A stretch of DNA of 64,000 nt, taken from positions 1,011,531 through 1,075,530 of the forward strand of contig NW_003101676.1 in assembly GCF_000003855.2 (NCBI RefSeq), given 5' to 3'. Position numbers and translations under genes: made by a program. Origin of the DNA: Blastomyces gilchristii SLH14081 (lineage: Eukaryota; Ascomycota; Eurotiomycetes; Onygenales; Ajellomycetaceae). Of this stretch, positions 32,672-45,253 are shown one piece after another. The notes beneath the pieces are model-generated. The model had not been told where the DNA came from and ran no database searches. It worked only from the letters and a program-made list of their open reading frames with translations. Numbering within the stretch: position 1 is the first letter of the stretch; the number at the start of each line of letters is the position of its first letter.

Positions 32672-35600
32672 CACTTTGTTAATACGAAAGTAATATGTAG
32701 CGCTGCTCTTTTATTTGTTCTATGCCCGGATATGGGATGGGAAATGTGTATAATAGTTAGTTACCTATAAATCAGTATTGATTTTTCTCATATCCCTCTA
32801 AATAATGTTAGACAATCTCAAAATGCAGTTACCGCAATTTCCAAAGCACGTGAGTGTGTCTCTAGAAGGTGGGGATGGCGATGGCGGACTCATTACTATT
32901 TATCTTGCTGGCTCAGTTTCCATATTGTAATAACGAATCTGACCTTCCACTCATACTCTCAATTTCATGTGTCTTATTATCTCCGTCATCCCGAATAAGG
33001 GCTTGCCTCACCCACAACCAAAGAACCGGAATTGAACATATACAGTAAAATTCTGACTCTGGCATTCGAGATATTTCTGAGAACGTAATTAAACCACCAG
33101 CGGGGATAAGTAGCAAGATATCCGCTCCCCGATGGTGCAACTGACAATCGCCCAATCAAGTGCCCATAACGTACCCTCACCGTCTTGCGCAATGGGGCGG
33201 CGGATGTCGACAGAATAAAAATGGCTATTATTACAGTTAATCGGCAAACCAATTCGTCACCCTCTCTATACTTTGCGTGATGCGTCATCGTTCAGCGCTC
33301 GGAAACATGGCGAAAATGACATCGGCGGTTTTCGTCTTCTTCGTCTTCGTATCGTCATTATTTTTTTGCTCCCCGCCCCCACATCTCTCTATCCCAAAAA
33401 ACGGCAGAAAGGTCAGGTGGGACTCTGAATCTGAAATTCGCGCCGTTTCAGTAGATAGCGTGGGAAGATAGAGTGATTCAGACAATGAAAGTATCAGCAA
33501 AAATCCAAAAAACGCAAGGATGAAGAAAATTTCCAAATGATCAGCCAAACTTTGTTGGTTTTCCCCCGCGCGGGTTTTTTGCGACAAGTGATCAGACGGG
33601 AGCGATTTGTTCCTCTTATCCCCCTCCCGTCAGACGAGCGGATAAACAATCATTTACTCGACTGAGGCGGGAGGAGAGGTGGGGGAAAAGAACGTATACG
33701 GGGAACCCATCAAGGGTTCCGCCTCACCGAGGCAAGTCAAGCGACAGGAAATGAAGAACAATAGGTTCCTTCGTTTCCTAGTTATGATGATACCCATGTT
33801 TTTCGCCTAAGCGGGCTCCCGGGCCGGCCGACGATGAGGACTTTTGGTGCGAAAAAGGAATATTCCAGAAAAAGGCGGGGCTGATTGATAGGCGAATTCG
33901 CTAGCACGAATGACAGCACAGACCCTGTTGGACGAACGAGCCTTCAAGAGTCTGGAAATGGGCGAACAACAAGAGCCGGTATCCAACCATTTCCCCATGC
34001 GGTAAAACGTGTATAATGCATCCTGCGTATCACTCTGGTCAGAAGATGAAGTCCGCTATATACCAGGTCACACGACCGATAATATCCCGTGTGTACGGCG
34101 TATGGCATGCATAATAATAATAAGAATAGAGAGCCATGAGCATGGATTTCATTTCTCATTATTATTCCACCTATACCCAGCTGGTAAAAAGGAAAACCAC
34201 TTTGCTGTGGAAGCAACAAAAAGAAGGATCTGTCCCTCCCACCTGACCACCGGACATAATTCTTGATGTGAAGCGCATTGCGATTGAATTCTGCATATTC
34301 AGGCAGGGTGTGGCGACGATCTACTGCATTAATTAGTCCTGATCTGCTGCAAGGCATTCTTGTCAGCAGCGGTAAAATGCAGTGCAACGGGCAACCCTTG
34401 GCGTTGGAAGCATCCCTTTTTGTTGGTTGGTCGAAAATATCCTTTACGGAAAAATAAAACTGCAACGAACTCAAGGCAGTAGTCCTGGGCCTGGGATGCT
34501 TTCATAGAGAAAATAATATGAAATCCGTTCGAAGGATGGGCTTATTTTCTCGTTGGAGTGGTGACAAAGACATCTTATATTCAACAGATTCTGAATCTGT
34601 ATCTATATGTCAGCGTTGATTGTAAAATAATGTAAAATCAGTTAAAAAAAAGGTGTGTAAAGAAACAACGAAATACCGGCAACCCGGCATCCCCAACCCC
34701 CCGCAATTAACGAGAGAAGAGATCATGGTAGTGGTGGTAGTGGTACGGACTACTATGCTCAAGCGTGTCCTCGACTTGGGTGTGTCGCATTAAATATTAC
34801 GCGAGGTCATGCCTGCGGCGTTAGGCTGGATGGAGCAACTGCACCACTTATACAACCATTTTCAGTGGGGGGATTTAGGTATGAATAAAATAGTTCAAAA
34901 AGGGAACAATTTTCTCAGCGGCTCCGAGGAGAATCGGTAGGTTTCCAGCTCGTAACCCCACGGTGGTGTGGTTGTCAGCTCACAGACCTGTGAAATATCA
35001 CAACCCACCCCCACCCCCACCACTGATTGCAACTTTTGCCAGTCGGCGGCACAGAGGAGGAATAATAACTTTTAATCATAGTAAATAGTAATAATGAGAA
35101 TGAAAACGAGAATAAATGAATGAATAGAATTGTTGCATCTGGACAGACTGAGACAGCGAGACGGTGTATTCGGAAACCGTTTTCGGGGAACACTGAACAG
35201 TAGCGGTCACCAAGTGGTTGCAACAATGACGTTTCCCCGCCAAGTTCTGTACGGTGTACTATGTACAGTACTCCGATGTCTTGCTTGCTGGTCAGGACCA
35301 GATGAGATGGGCGGGTTAGCACCGGAGCCTTCAGGATTCCACCCACTCATTCCTCTCCCCCTTTTTTCATATATATCCATATATTCTTTCTTTAGCCGGT
35401 GAAACTTAACGCCGACTGGAGATGGCTGCACCGTCTATGCTGTACTGCCGAGTTGCCGAGTTGCCGGTGTAGAGGGTAAAAAAAAAAAATAAGAAAAATA
35501 AATAAATAAAACTGGACGACGGCGGCGGAGTTGGAGCGCTGCTAGGCCAATCATTTCTTGGCAGTGGAAAATCCGAGGAGATCGCCAAGGCGAATATCAC

Positions 35601-36498
35601 ACACTAGTTGCTTGGCGGGGTGGAGCGGCGCTGCCCCTGGGGCTTGGCACTGCGCGCACTGCGCACTTTTCCTATGCACGGCGGAAAATCCATTCGTCAT
35701 TGTTGTTCAACTTTGTCTCGAGGCTCACGCGAGTTAAAATAAGAATAGTGGCTAAATCCGATGCGCCGACGAAACGGATCGCGCCGTCGGTAGTTAGTGA
35801 TTTGGTGCTGCCCAGGGGCCAGGGGGGGCGTTGCGCGGCGTTGCACATTATGTTTACTTGATTTATGTGCGGCGAAAGCAACAGGTGGGTGTCACCGTGC
35901 CTGTGGACCTCCGATCGCTGGCGGTGTGTCTGAGACTGAGAGGGGGGTCGAGGAATTAATTTGGTAGCGCGGGCAGTGGTCCGAGATTATTCTTTCATTA
36001 GCTCCGTTTTGCTAACTTGCTCCTGCATTCTTCTTGGATCAAAGTCCTCTTTTTTCTCTCACGTCCGGTTTCAAATAAGAACGGTGACGATGGCTCTGCT
36101 GTTTCACACCTCGCATCAATTCCATTTTCTCACCCCAACCCGTTAGAGACTGCTGAAACCCTTCCATATTGTTCTCCCTGTCCAATTTCCAATAGATATA
36201 TTATCATTACTTACCTCCTTTCGATCACCTCTTCTTCTTAAATGTTTCTCTATTTTCATTGCTTCCATCCTTTTCTTTTATGGCTCCCCGATAGAAGTAA
36301 TTGTTCAGCTTTCCATTCCACCCCCTCCTCCCCCTTCGCCATTCCCCCACTTGCTGCTGGCAGCATCTCGGCGACGTAAACAAGATAAAAACGAAAAAAA
36401 AAAAAAGAAAGAAAGAAAGCAAAAAGGAAAAGAAAACAAACAACCTCAAAAAAAAAGACCAAACTCAGGAAGAGGATAATCTTCTTACCGAACCAACC
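32672..36498. other. 3.8-kb gene-poor region upstream of the antiporter
   Basis: No supported gene was seen. Two minus-strand frames (32986-33288 and 33944-34474) were examined and judged weak. The final 600 bases are pyrimidine-rich and end in a purine-rich block at about 36388-36470. They probably form the promoter and leader of the Na+/H+ antiporter. A GTACTCCG word lies at about 35270. Confidence 0.5.
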
Positions 36499-38779
36499 AT
36501 GCCTCTTCTCAACGTCAGCGAGTTGAACGTTGTTCTCTCGATCTTGGGTTTGTAGAGACAGCATATCTCTCGATAATATTCCATAGCGACCAACCCATAT
36601 TCTTTGTAGGAGCATTCATCGTTCTGTATGGCTCCATCTCCACAAAGATCCGAAATGTTTGGTATCTTGGAGAAGCCTGTAAGTGAAGTGTTTCATTTTA
36701 CACCCGATCAATCACTTTTTTCCTGACGTGGAACGATACATGGCTGCAGTGCCCGCCGTCATATTTGGTATACTTCTTGGGCCCCTCGCAGCAAAGTTCA
36801 TAGAAGTTGAACACTGGGGCTCAGCAGCAGAAGATCAGAAGTACCAAGTTACTCTAGTAAGTCATCCCAACAGCCATCTAATCCCCCTTCAGACCACAGT
36901 CGTTCGCTAAGCCAGAAATTTTCTGAACCACAGGGCGTGGCTCGGGTTGTCATCGGTGTTCAGCTAGTCATTGCGGGTTTCCAGCTGCCTGCTAAATATC
37001 AATTAGCGCGATGGAAAGAAATGGCACTCTGTCTACTTCCTATCATGACCATTATGTGGTTATGCACGACGGGGTGTATCCTCTTGACCATCCCAAACCT
37101 TACTCTGGTAAATAAAACCCCTCCCCCGAAACTAGGGCCCAACCTCCAGAATCGTAGTTCAGATTGGTTAATAGATTGTCGTTTTTAGCTAGCTGCTCTC
37201 GTTATCGGATCTTGTGTCACTTGCACGGACCCTATTCTGTCGCAGGCCATTGCTAAAGGACCATTTGCCGACAAATACGTTGATCGGGACTTACGTGAGA
37301 TTATCTCTTCCGAGGCTGGAGCTAACGATGGCTTCGGCTTCCCATTTCTCATGTTGGCGACGTATCTCATCCGATACGCGGACGTTCCCGGGGCTGGGGA
37401 GAACATAATTCACAAGAGAAGCGGGGAAATCGGTCGTCTCGGCGGCGGTGTCTGCAAAGCCATTGGAATGTGGTTTCTGGAAACATGGCTCTACACAGTT
37501 CTAATGAGCGTTGTATATGGCGCTATATGCGGCTACGGCAGCTGTTTAATTATGAAATTTTGCCTGAGAAAGTGAGTTCTTAATATTTCAAGGGGGAAGA
37601 AGAGCGAGCATGTGTTATCCCACGGGTTGCTTACTCACATTTATTAGGAAATTGATCGATAACGAAAGTTTTATGCTATGGCCGTGCGCGTTAGGGGTAA
37701 GTTCTAAGAACCAGTTACCCGCCGAATATCTGAAAATGCTCGATACTAACTAGTATGCAGCTTTTCATCCTCGGAACATGCGGCGCTTTGGGCACTGACG
37801 ATCTCCTGGCTTGTTTCGTTGCCGGAAATGCATTGAACTGGGATGGCGAATACCTCGCCGAGTCCGAAACGAGACATGACGAGGTGAACTCATGTATAGA
37901 TGTACTGCTGAACTTCGGTGGATTCATGTACATTGGAGCAATCATACCGTGGTCTGAATTTAATCAGCCTGAGTTTGGAATTACATACCCGCGACTAGTT
38001 GGATTGGGATTCCTCGTGCTGTTTCTCCGTCGCCTTCCCGCGATCTTGGTGCTGTACAAGCTCATGCCGAAGGTGTGCAAGAACTGGAAGGAGGCCTTGT
38101 TCATGGGATATTATGGTCCAATCGGTGAGTGAGAAACCGCAGATTAAAACCCAACAAAGGGCACGGTAGTAAGTTTTGTTGTTACCCTTTTCTCTGCTAA
38201 CCCTGAATGCTTGAATAGGAGTCGGTGCGGTTTTCTATCTCGAACATGCCCGTCACCTTTTTCCCAAATTCGGAGAAGGAGATCTCGAAGAGACTAATCT
38301 CATCCGTGCTCTGTCCCCTGGTGAGTATTGCTCCAAATTTCCCATCGTTGCGTAAGCACGAAAGCAATTTTTCTAATCTAAACGCCAAAAAAGTTGTATA
38401 CTGGCTGGTCTTATTCTCGATTGTTGTCCACGGCATCTCAATCCCAGTCCACAACGTCATCTACAAGATTGCAGGCATCAACCCAATAGTAGATAAAGCT
38501 GGGCCAGTAGAGATAACGCCACCTTCGAGACGGATGTCGTTGCCGAAAAATAGCATGTCGAACAAGAAGCGGAATTCGATTACTGTGTACAACAGGTTCT
38601 CACGTGGCAATCCGGCGGAGGGTCAGAGCAGCAACTGGGAGCTACCAACCTCTCACGGTAGCCGAGTTAGGGACGACCAAGGAGAACAGATCGAGTTCCA
38701 GTCAGCCTATTCAAGGCCACAGCCGTGGTCACGGAAGACCAGCATCCACTTTGATGTTGGCGGAGGGGAATCAGTGTGA
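36499..38779 (+). CDS. plasma-membrane Na+(K+)/H+ antiporter, Nha1/Sod2 family
   Basis: Nine exons: 36499-36547, 36610-36678, 36750-36856, 36934-37107, 37189-37571, 37648-37696, 37761-38124, 38219-38320 and 38394-38779. They give 560 residues. The family exports Na+, Li+ or K+ in exchange for H+ to control ion balance and pH. About a dozen hydrophobic helices span residues 5-430. Family signatures are CTDPILSQAI (D147), SSEAGANDGFGFPF (N179, D180) and GTDDLLACFVAGNALNWDG. The TDP and NDG acidic residues are the expected ion-binding sites. The cytoplasmic tail after the last helix is about 110 residues, rich in Ser and basic residues (RRMSLPKNS, KKRNSITVY). That is short compared with budding-yeast Nha1 and nearer to fission-yeast Sod2. 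The last intron uses an AAAG acceptor. All exon phases agree. Confidence 0.92.
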
Positions 38780-40887
38780 TTGTAATAGGGAGTGAGATGC
38801 TAGAGACGGCGCATCTGTGGGGGTTATGTAGGAATCAGAGGTCGCATTGGAAGAGAGGTAGAAGCTGCCAAAGTCGATGGAGAGTAGCTTGGATCACTGG
38901 GTTGACGGCAGACGACAAGAATGGGTGCAGCGGTAGTGATGGGCGGAATTGGGACAGGGTTGAGCGTGAGAGGAATGTAGATACGGAGATCTCACGCAAC
39001 TATACTATCTGCTCCCTCGCGCCGCTGCTCTTGGTGGTGTAAGAAGAGAATCTTCGTGCGAGAGTTATCTGCGTCCCATATGTGCCTGTTCATGTATATA
39101 GTTCCACTTATGGTTTTGCACTGCTCCGCTGCTTATTTTTCCTTTCATGCTCCCTTAATTATCTCCGTGTGTGGCTGCTGCTGCTGCTGCTGCTTTTGGT
39201 AGTGTTAGAAGAAGGTCCCTTTGCAAGAGTGATAGATGTCCCATAGATGTCCCATGTGTTTCTGTATAGAGTTTAATATACTGTTTCGCACTGCGGTTCC
39301 ACTGCTTTACCTTCACTGCCCTCTCTTATTGTCTCCTTGCGTAGCCACACGAGAGAGGGCCTTCTTCAGTGCTTCCGTGTCGGCGCTGTTATTATTATTA
39401 TTGCTGGAGACGAGAGGTCAGGCCAAACATCACAGAGACACGGATGGAAAATGAGGGATGAAGAAGAAAAAAAAAAAAAAATGCCTCATACAACGGTGGA
39501 ATATGTTGTTAGTAGTGGCAGATGCTATTCCACATGCGATATAGCTAGCTGCTGGCTCATGGAGAAAATAGCTTGATCACTCTCCCCGCACTGGCAGTTT
39601 TGTATTTGGTTGAGACTCCTGAAACTTCTTTGCAAGCACCTTCATCTGAGTACGCTCTGGCATGGGTTCTTGGGCTTAAAGGAGGTTGTTGAGTAAACTG
39701 ACTTATTATTAGCTATAGCGGACTGTCACGATGGAGGTTGGTTTGGCTCCCACGAACCCCCCAGCAACAATAAATACATTATATAGCATCACATTTCCAA
39801 GTCTTATTCTTCTCTTCACTTGCTTGTGAGGTATACGGTATATTACTCAAGAAATCTCCAGAATTTACGACCCCTGAGCGGGTCTGCCATGGATCTATAA
39901 GCATATGAGCTGATCCTGATTCTAAGAATACCAGATGGCGTCCATGTATTCAGTCGCCAATGCCACTGGAGTAAAGAGGGGACGAATTACCCAATCCAAT
40001 CCCTCCAACAGGTTTATATCAGAAGCTCCATGGTTGAGGTCCAGGAAAATGGTTTCCCCGGTTAAAAAAGAAAAAAGAAAACTTTCCTAGATTATTATCC
40101 TATAACTACCAATCAATCAATCGTTCCTCATGTTATGCTCATGCTTCTTCTGGTATTCATCTGTATACATCATCTTCCACCACCAACACTCAACTCCCTC
40201 ATCCCCTTGCTCTGGCGCCACGTAGTTGTACTGTACAAAAGTATGATGAATGCGCGCATTGCTCCAGTCTCCGTCTCATAATTCTTCCACCAAATGCTGT
40301 GGCAGAAGCTGCTGATGCGGCTCTTGTCATCAAGGCCGCCTCTTCCTCAATCAATCATGCAAGTAAGTAATCTTTTCACGAGAGAAAGCCACCGCAGCCA
40401 GCAATGGCCAGCCACCTTTCTCGTTCGCCAAAATCCCGGGAGATATGGCGCGCTCTAGGCTGTCAGTCGAACTTCTAAAAATGGGGCATGACTCAGCTGA
40501 CAAGCGCCTAACGATCAGGATGGAAGTAGTGAACTGATGCTGTCCAGCGATGTTTGGATCTTGATCTGTCGTTTAAACAAGACAACCAATAAATAGCCAC
40601 CGTTGTTCGTGGCATCTTTCGGGAGAAGTTTATGTAGGCCGAGAGTTTGTCCAACACGGGGTTGAGTCCCAATCGCAGATTCACATAGTCACCGCGGACA
40701 ATATTCCTCACTCACGGGCAATAGCACAGTTTTATTTCATTTTACTATTTGCGGTAGAAAGTCTGCGAAGGAAGATTAGCCACATTCCATGTTTGTTAGT
40801 TACATCGGTGATTCGAAAATAAAATGAGGGAGCTAGTTAGCTGAATGAATGTCTATTATTACTACTCTCACCTAATTCCGATTTTTC

Positions 40888-40911
40888 TACTCCGTACGGA
40901 GTACGGAGTAG
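40888..40911. repeat. TACTCCGTACGGAGTA palindrome with duplicated half
   Basis: The 16-bp palindrome TACTCCGTACGGAGTA is followed at once by a further CGGAGTAG half-site. Partial copies of the same word occur at about 22004, 28815, 31268, 35270 and 41152. Confidence 0.85.
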
Positions 40912-42079
40912 TTTATCTGTTGATGTTGGTGCTTAATAAAAAGTAACAACATCAAGGGGGGGTGTGAAGAGTAATTATCCTCCTGTAGTTAGTGTACTGC
41001 GTACATCGCGAGGGGCAAGGATTGCTCAACCGCCTGGCGAAAATCACTTTTATTTCCTGACGTCAATCAATAAATTTAGAGCTACCCTGATGAGATAACT
41101 AGATCTCGTCGGCTTCAACGACAGTTACTAGTGAATGAGATTGGAGGGTGTGTACGGAGTAGTTAGACTTCCTTTTTCTCCAACTCCAGCACGCGAGGAG
41201 TCGAGTTTTTCATAAATAGCAACCTTGTGTTAAATCAATAATACGCTGTAATGGCAGTCCAGCGGCGTCCACTCTTAACTCGACTGGCGCAGTCTAGATA
41301 GTCTAGATCCAGCCATCCTACGCTACGAACAATGCGAACAATGCGAACAAGGCTCTCAAGAGGCTTCCCAACATGCATCTCGTCCGATCATGATTATTCT
41401 CCCCTATAACTCTCTGAAGAAAAGGACAGGAAGGGTCAAAAGAGATTCTCAAATCGTCGTATTTCCCAAAGCCGCGATTGCCAATGTTTGTTATCCAAAA
41501 TGGCCTTCATCCTTGCTGATTTATATTAAGCAAAATGTCCATGGATCCATCGCTCCACGCTTCGATGGGACCTTTACAGCCCCTTTGCACTGTCGCAGAA
41601 ATTCATCGAAACATGAGTGGGTAGCAGTTAGTCCTTGCTGGTAGCCTGTCGGTAGGCCCTCCGCCCGCTAGTTCACCCTGAACTGACATCTAACTTTATC
41701 TTCAGGTCCAGTAATACGCCGCGTAATTCGCTGGGGAAGGGCGCAGCGACCAGTCATCCCCTGGAAGGTTTGAACCCTTATTAGTTACATCTTCAAAAAA
41801 GTGCAAAGGGGTGATATTATTCTTGGGATACCGGTGGCCTTCTAGGTCGGCGACTTTCTTGTGTGAGGTTGTATCCATAATAATAATAATCGCCACGCTA
41901 CAGAGGCGAGCCGAATGTCTTTGCATCTTGACGGCGACTATCCCGCACAGAGAAATGCCAAAAACAGCAGAAATGCTTGAGAAAGAAAAGAGTTCCAATG
42001 GTCTGTCCGTGCTGGACCCTTGGCTTGATGGCTGATCCGTATTTCGCGACAGGCCAACCAGGGCGACGATGTAAGACGA

Positions 42080-42080
42080 C

Positions 42081-42113
<33 letters not shown>
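42080..42113. repeat. (AAT)n microsatellite
   Basis: About 11 AAT units lie in non-coding sequence upstream of the GPI-anchored protein gene. Confidence 0.9.
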
Positions 42114-42114
<1 letters not shown>

Positions 42115-42393
42115 TGCAGGGGAGGACAGGACAGGCGAGAGGAGGCTATTCCTCTCCTATCTTGTTGGATATTTCTCTTCTTCTTCTCCTTCTCTTCCTC
42201 TTTCTCTTCTCCCTCGTCCGCTCTGACAATACTTAAATTCTTCGCTTCTGCACTCGTTTGGCAAATTCCGCTCCTTTTTTCTTCAACTGCTGCCAATTAA
42301 CATATTCGCTATATTCTCTCCTTCATCAATACTTTGATTTCTTTCTTATATATATTGTTCTTTTTTGAAAAGAAAAAAAAACCCCCAGCGAAA

Positions 42394-43145
42394 ATGCATC
42401 TGATGAAATCTCTTCTTGCCAGCGCGCTTCTGGTCGCTGCTGCTGTTGCCCAAAAGATTTCTTTCACCAGCTTCCCCGAGGATGTCCAGGCTGGCGAGCC
42501 TGTGACTGTCACCTGGACCGGTGGTAGTGACGAGGTACTTCCAGAGGCCCCTTTGCTTGATCCAAGATATCAATTGCTAACCGTGTCTACTTTCTAGCCT
42601 GTCACCATCACGCTAATGAAGGGCCTCAGTAAGGACCTGCAAGAGGTCGAGACCTTGACCAGTAAGTTCACCCCAGCTTTGTAGCAATCCCTAATCAAAT
42701 CGCATTCTAGTACATGTACTTACCTTACTCTCAACCTACAGCCTCCGGACAAGACGGTACCTTCACATGGACCCCTGAATCTGACATCGTCAATGGCGAC
42801 GACTATGCTCTCCGAATCAGCCAGGGTGACGAAGTCAACTACACCAACCTGTTCGACGTCAGCGGCGGCTCTGGCAAGGAGGAGACACCCTCTCCAACCG
42901 TTACCACTCCTCCCCCCACCGTTACTGGCACTTCCTCCCCAAGCTCTGGCCCCAGCAACTCTAGGAACAGCACCAGCAGCGAAGCAACCACCATCACCAC
43001 TGGCGTGACTGTTACTCCCACAGGTCCCACAACTGCTCCTCCCACTCCAACTCCTAGCGAACCTTCTGCCGCCTCCATTATGGCCGTGTCCAGCCCCTTC
43101 GCATTGATTATGGGTGTGTTGGTCGCATTTGTCTACTTGCATTAA
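42394..43145 (+). CDS. GPI-anchored Ser/Thr-rich protein, Kre9/KNH-like domain
   Basis: Three exons, 42394-42534, 42598-42661 and 42742-43145, give 202 residues. A signal peptide (LLASALLVAAAVAQ) ends near residue 19. Residues of about 20-105 form a beta-rich domain of the Kre9/KNH type (FPEDVQAGEPVTVTWTGG; FTWTPE; YALRIS). Residues of about 108-180 are Ser/Thr/Pro-rich and likely heavily O-glycosylated, with one NST and one NYT sequon for N-glycosylation. The end is a hydrophobic GPI-attachment signal (PFALIMGVLVAFVYLH). The mature protein should be held on the plasma membrane or linked to wall glucan. Relatives are widespread in Pezizomycotina and often annotated as extracellular-matrix or wall-synthesis proteins; a precise function is unknown. 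The start ATG follows a poly-A leader and is the first ATG of the signal sequence. Confidence 0.88.
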
Positions 43146-45253
43146 ATTACATTTGATGTATTTTGAAACCATCTAAATTTTTTTCTCCTCTACTTCGATT
43201 GTCGAAGATATATTTAAGCTTCTTTGGGCTTCGGTTCTTTTCTTCTTCTATTTTGTCCACTGCAAACTCCATCTTCTACTGGAGCTCGTGATATCATACC
43301 CTGTCTTTCTGTTGTCTTTTTTTATTTATTTTTTATTTTTTATTTTTTTCTCTTCTATAGACAACACTCGACCCGATCTATTCGTCATAATAATGTTGTG
43401 TCGCTCTATTGACTTACCTACAAACACATCTTTACACATGCTGCGCATCTTCACACACAGTCGCATGCGACTTCTTGTCCGACCACCTAGGACGGAAATG
43501 GGAGCGGGATCAGTTAAAACAGGAAGAAGGGAAATGATGTAGGGGTGTTGCTCTCGAAAGCTTGGAGAGGGCAGGGAGGGATGAAAGCCGGCATGGCTCG
43601 CCTTGAGTGCCGCCCAGAAGCTCCGTATGGAGATTATCCTTTTGTGCTTCGTCTTCTATTGATTTAGAGTTGGAGTCTTGTATCTTTCTTGATAATGAAA
43701 AGGGCAGTGTTCTGTTTTTCTCATTCTTTGCCTCTCTTTTTTTCTTTCGTAAGTAATTAGAAAAATAGCATTCTGCAACCGGCCTCCGTCCCTAGTATGT
43801 AACTACTACATTGCCACAGATGTACCTCTCTATTCCAGGCTACATCCATGTATTGACGGATTAGGGGACCTTACCTGTGCAGCACGGGCTGATGTATTCG
43901 AAGCTGTACAAGCTGCTCCATATTCCACCACCTGGCTAGACTGGCAGAGGGCGGAGAATCCATACCTCTGCGACAGTAGTACGGAATTGCTCATCTCACC
44001 CTATAGGCACAGTTACAGGTACAGCTCACTCTTTCTTCCCCTCATACTAGTCGCACTAACTAGTAACTTAATGTATATAAAAGGTTAAAGTCTAGCAGTT
44101 CGAATAGTTTTTCATGCGTGCCCTTTCTCAGCAGTGAAATAAATATCGTGCATTCTGATAGACGCCCGTGAACTGTGTTCAACTGCTGGCAGCCAGTAAT
44201 ATATGTGGTGAATGTTGCTCGAGAGTTGTAGATAACTAATCTACTGAAAACATACAGATGTAGGTTGATCTTGAAACCATGGGAGAGATGATGCTAGAGA
44301 CTCTAACCATTAAATATGAAGGTTCGTTCCTGATCAAGAAACCAAGTTCCATCGAAACTCAATTAGAGTAAAGATCTGGTTTTGTTTTCCTTTCTGCCCC
44401 AAATTTCTGGGGAGAGAGACTGTCTGTCCACCGAATGGGATGCAGCAGGGGATGCAGCAGAGGATGCTGACATCACCAGGTGGATGAATGAGGTGTCAAA
44501 ATCTGCAATTTCTTCTCATCCCGCAACAACCTTCATGGATTCCTTCATACAAGAGATAGTCAGTCCATCATTATTCTTATACCTGTTTGTTTAAATTGTT
44601 ATGGGGCCTGATTCCATGCTGGCTTCCGCAGTTATTCAATCCTTTCCCTTATCCCAGCTTAAATCTCATTCCTTTTTCTTTTGCCTCTAGAGCTTGGCTA
44701 AAACGCTGCAGCCGGTAACTATTGGGTTGGGCATCTGCAGATCTGTGTCGCTCTCTCTCTTTAATCCTCCATTTGTTCATTTTTATCCCATCATATAGAT
44801 ATACTGTTTAACTTATTACTTTCATTCACATCTGCAGAATTGTGTTTGTGTCTCTGTGTATCTCTTCCGCATCCTGGTATACCTTTTCTCTCATCTCCAA
44901 TCAGCCGCAACCTGGCATTCCTTTTCTCTCATTCATCAGATTTACAATGTCTCGACGATGAAGAAACAGAAACAGCACAACACACCACAGTCAGATCTCC
45001 TCCAGGTGCAGAAAGTGAGCTTGAATTCATTTGGCAGTATGTTGAAAACATCCTTCCCCATTATCCAAGCCCCGCATCCAGCATCTGCAGCAGGAGCAGC
45101 ACTCCACTCTCTAGCCTACCTGTCGCGCCTCCTATGCCCTTCCCGTTTCTCCCGTTGTACATACAAAGAAAAAAGGAAAATAAAGGAAGAGGGGGGACAA
45201 AAGGGATGAAAGGGAGGAAGAGGAAGAGAAAAACATCCCCTCCAACAAGAAAA
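43146..45253. other. intergenic region
   Basis: No independent gene was seen. From about 44840 an open frame runs into the SHE3-like gene and could add N-terminal residues to it; a non-coding leader is also possible. The stretch includes short tandem GGGATGCAGCAGAGGATGC-like copies at about 44437-44465. Confidence 0.45.

Larger units (their letters stand above)
38780..42393. other. 3.6-kb intergenic region
   Basis: No supported gene was seen. Contents include (CTG)n at about 39176-39195, two tandem near-duplicate stretches around 39.2-39.3 kb, a nested TACTCCGTACGGAGTA palindrome at 40888-40911 and a related copy at about 41152. An (ATA)n run lies at 42080-42113. The end is the leader of the GPI-anchored protein gene. 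Confidence 0.5.

Noticed and set aside
32986..33288. 100-residue minus-strand frame with a hydrophobic stretch (LTVIIAIFILSTSAAP)
   Set aside because: It resembles a secreted protein only loosely; the hydrophobic part starts after a charged 17-residue lead and no promoter signs were found.
33944..34474. 176-residue minus-strand frame
   Set aside because: It has no ATG in good context at its start, mixed composition and no motif.
44840..45253. N-terminal extension of the SHE3-like frame
   Set aside because: It is open but has no ATG at its start and a composition unlike the rest. It was left out of the coding model but noted as possible leader or extra exon.
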